Assembly: GCA_018673915.1 (NCBI GenBank)
Contig: JABHBK010000054.1
Coordinates: 1-64,000 of the forward strand
Direction: 5' to 3'
Source: Nitrospina sp.
GTDB lineage: Bacteria; Nitrospinota; Nitrospinia; Nitrospinales; VA-1
DNA length: 64,000 nt
The notes under the pieces are model-generated. The model was not told the DNA's origin. It ran no database searches and was given only the letters and a program-made list of their open reading frames with translations. Numbering within the stretch: position 1 is the stretch's first letter; the number at the start of each line of letters is the position of its first letter. The translations under genes and the position numbers were made by a program. Below are positions 63,439 through 64,000 of the stretch, in pieces.

Positions 63439-64000
63439 CTAGGTGGTGTATTCTGCATTGATTTTAACGTAATTATAAGAAAGATCGCAGGTCACCACTT
63501 CATCCGATTCTTTTCCGTTGTTCAGGTTTATGGTGATATCGATCTTCGAAGATTTCATAGCTTTTTCCAACTTCTTAACAGGAAGTCCTGAAGGACTACC
63601 CTTTTTAAAAAGCACATTTTTGTTGAGAGAAATATCGACCCGGTTCGGGTCGAGGGGAACCCCGGCATTCCCGATTGCCGAGAGAATGCGGCCCCAGTTG
63701 GGGTCCTCCCCAAACAATGCTGTTTTGACCAGAGATGAAGTGGCAACGGAATTGGCAACCCGGTAGGCATGCTGGCGAATTTTTGCACCCTCGACATGAA
63801 TCGTGACAAACTTGGTTGCACCTTCTCCATCCAGTACAATTTTTGCTGCGAGGCTCTTGCAGATTTCACATAAGGCCTTGATAAAAGCTTTATAGGAAGT
63901 GGTCCCTGCCTTGATAGGAGTGTTTTCAGCCTTGCCATTGGCCAGAATGAAAATGCAATCGTTGGTGCTGGTATCTCCGTCAACAGTGATGCGATTAAAA
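63439..64000 (-). CDS. argJ: Glutamate N-acetyltransferase/amino-acid acetyltransferase ArgJ, C-terminal part
   Basis: The leftward frame enters from the window edge and ends at TAG 63441-63439, giving about 187 codons of the beta-chain region of ArgJ, which cycles acetyl groups between ornithine and glutamate in arginine synthesis. TVDGDTSTNDC, ATKFVTIHVEGA, AYRVANSVATS and FGEDPNWGRI are characteristic. The autocleavage Thr lies upstream, outside the window. Ends with YNYVKINAEYTT. Confidence 0.93.
   Translation of the reverse strand, partial: FNRITVDGDTSTNDCIFILANGKAENTPIKAGTTSYKAFIKALCEICKSLAAKIVLDGEGATKFVTIHVEGAKIRQHAYRVANSVATSSLVKTALFGEDPNWGRILSAIGNAGVPLDPNRVDISLNKNVLFKKGSPSGLPVKKLEKAMKSSKIDITINLNNGKESDEVVTCDLSYNYVKINAEYTT

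Overview
The window reads as chromosomal DNA of a free-living diderm (Gram-negative) bacterium. It carries genes for lipid A (fabZ, lpxA, lpxI, lpxB), outer-membrane assembly (bamA, a Skp/OmpH chaperone), LPS heptose (hldD, hldE, gmhA), full-length B12-dependent methionine synthase, and nitrogen control (glnB, glnA, glnE). The use of lpxI, the clpC-bamA-skp-fabZ-lpxA order, and citramalate synthase next to aspartokinase recall Nitrospinota or deltaproteobacterial lineages; this placement is an inference from gene content, not a search result. I saw no tRNA, rRNA or CRISPR array.

Layout. 1-2 kb: the end of an IS3-type element interrupts an AHSA1-family gene paired with an ArsR-type repressor; purM is transcribed the other way. 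2-9 kb: arsenite efflux pump (acr3), then a leftward DltA-like/carrier protein/MBOAT operon, divergent from a sulfatase-fold enzyme and a membrane protein. 9-19 kb: a secreted thioredoxin-domain (YyaL-like) protein, a HupE-like protein, a Na+/H+ antiporter, a DUF4124 protein, a tRNA methyltransferase TrmB fused to a long array of 34-residue repeats, a small duplicated-domain protein and an NSS-type transporter. 19-30 kb: uvrC (apparently starting at CTG), a DegT aminotransferase, a TPR protein, a ParB-like protein and a SUMF1-type lipoprotein whose start codons overlap, and metH. 30-41 kb: clpC, then the envelope block bamA-skp-fabZ-lpxA-(Gfo/Idh)-lpxI-lpxB-acyltransferase. 41-47 kb: glnB, glnA, glnE. 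47-51 kb: leftward operon of a degenerate phosphoglycerate-mutase-like gene, lysC and cimA. 51-58 kb: MBL hydrolase, DUF898 protein, M48 peptidase, GT39-like transferase, hldD. 58-64 kb: leftward hldE, gmhA, radC, a UDP-glucuronate decarboxylase-like gene, fmt, def and the 3' part of argJ.

How genes work together. fabZ supplies the hydroxyacyl branch and lpxA/lpxI/lpxB make the lipid A disaccharide; the Gfo/Idh gene inside that block is in the position where gnnA is known in Acidithiobacillus, so a 2,3-diamino sugar lipid A is possible. gmhA, hldE and hldD make ADP-heptose for the LPS core. GlnB senses nitrogen status, GlnE adenylylates GlnA (the target Tyr is present), and a strong hairpin terminator sits between glnB and glnA. 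lysC and cimA feed threonine and isoleucine synthesis.

Most worth a second look: the TrmB-repeat fusion, the catalytically degenerate phosphomutase-like protein in the lysC-cimA operon, the DltA/ACP/MBOAT triad in a diderm, the possible GnnA gene, the CTG start of uvrC, and the leaderless, apparently autoregulated arsR promoter.
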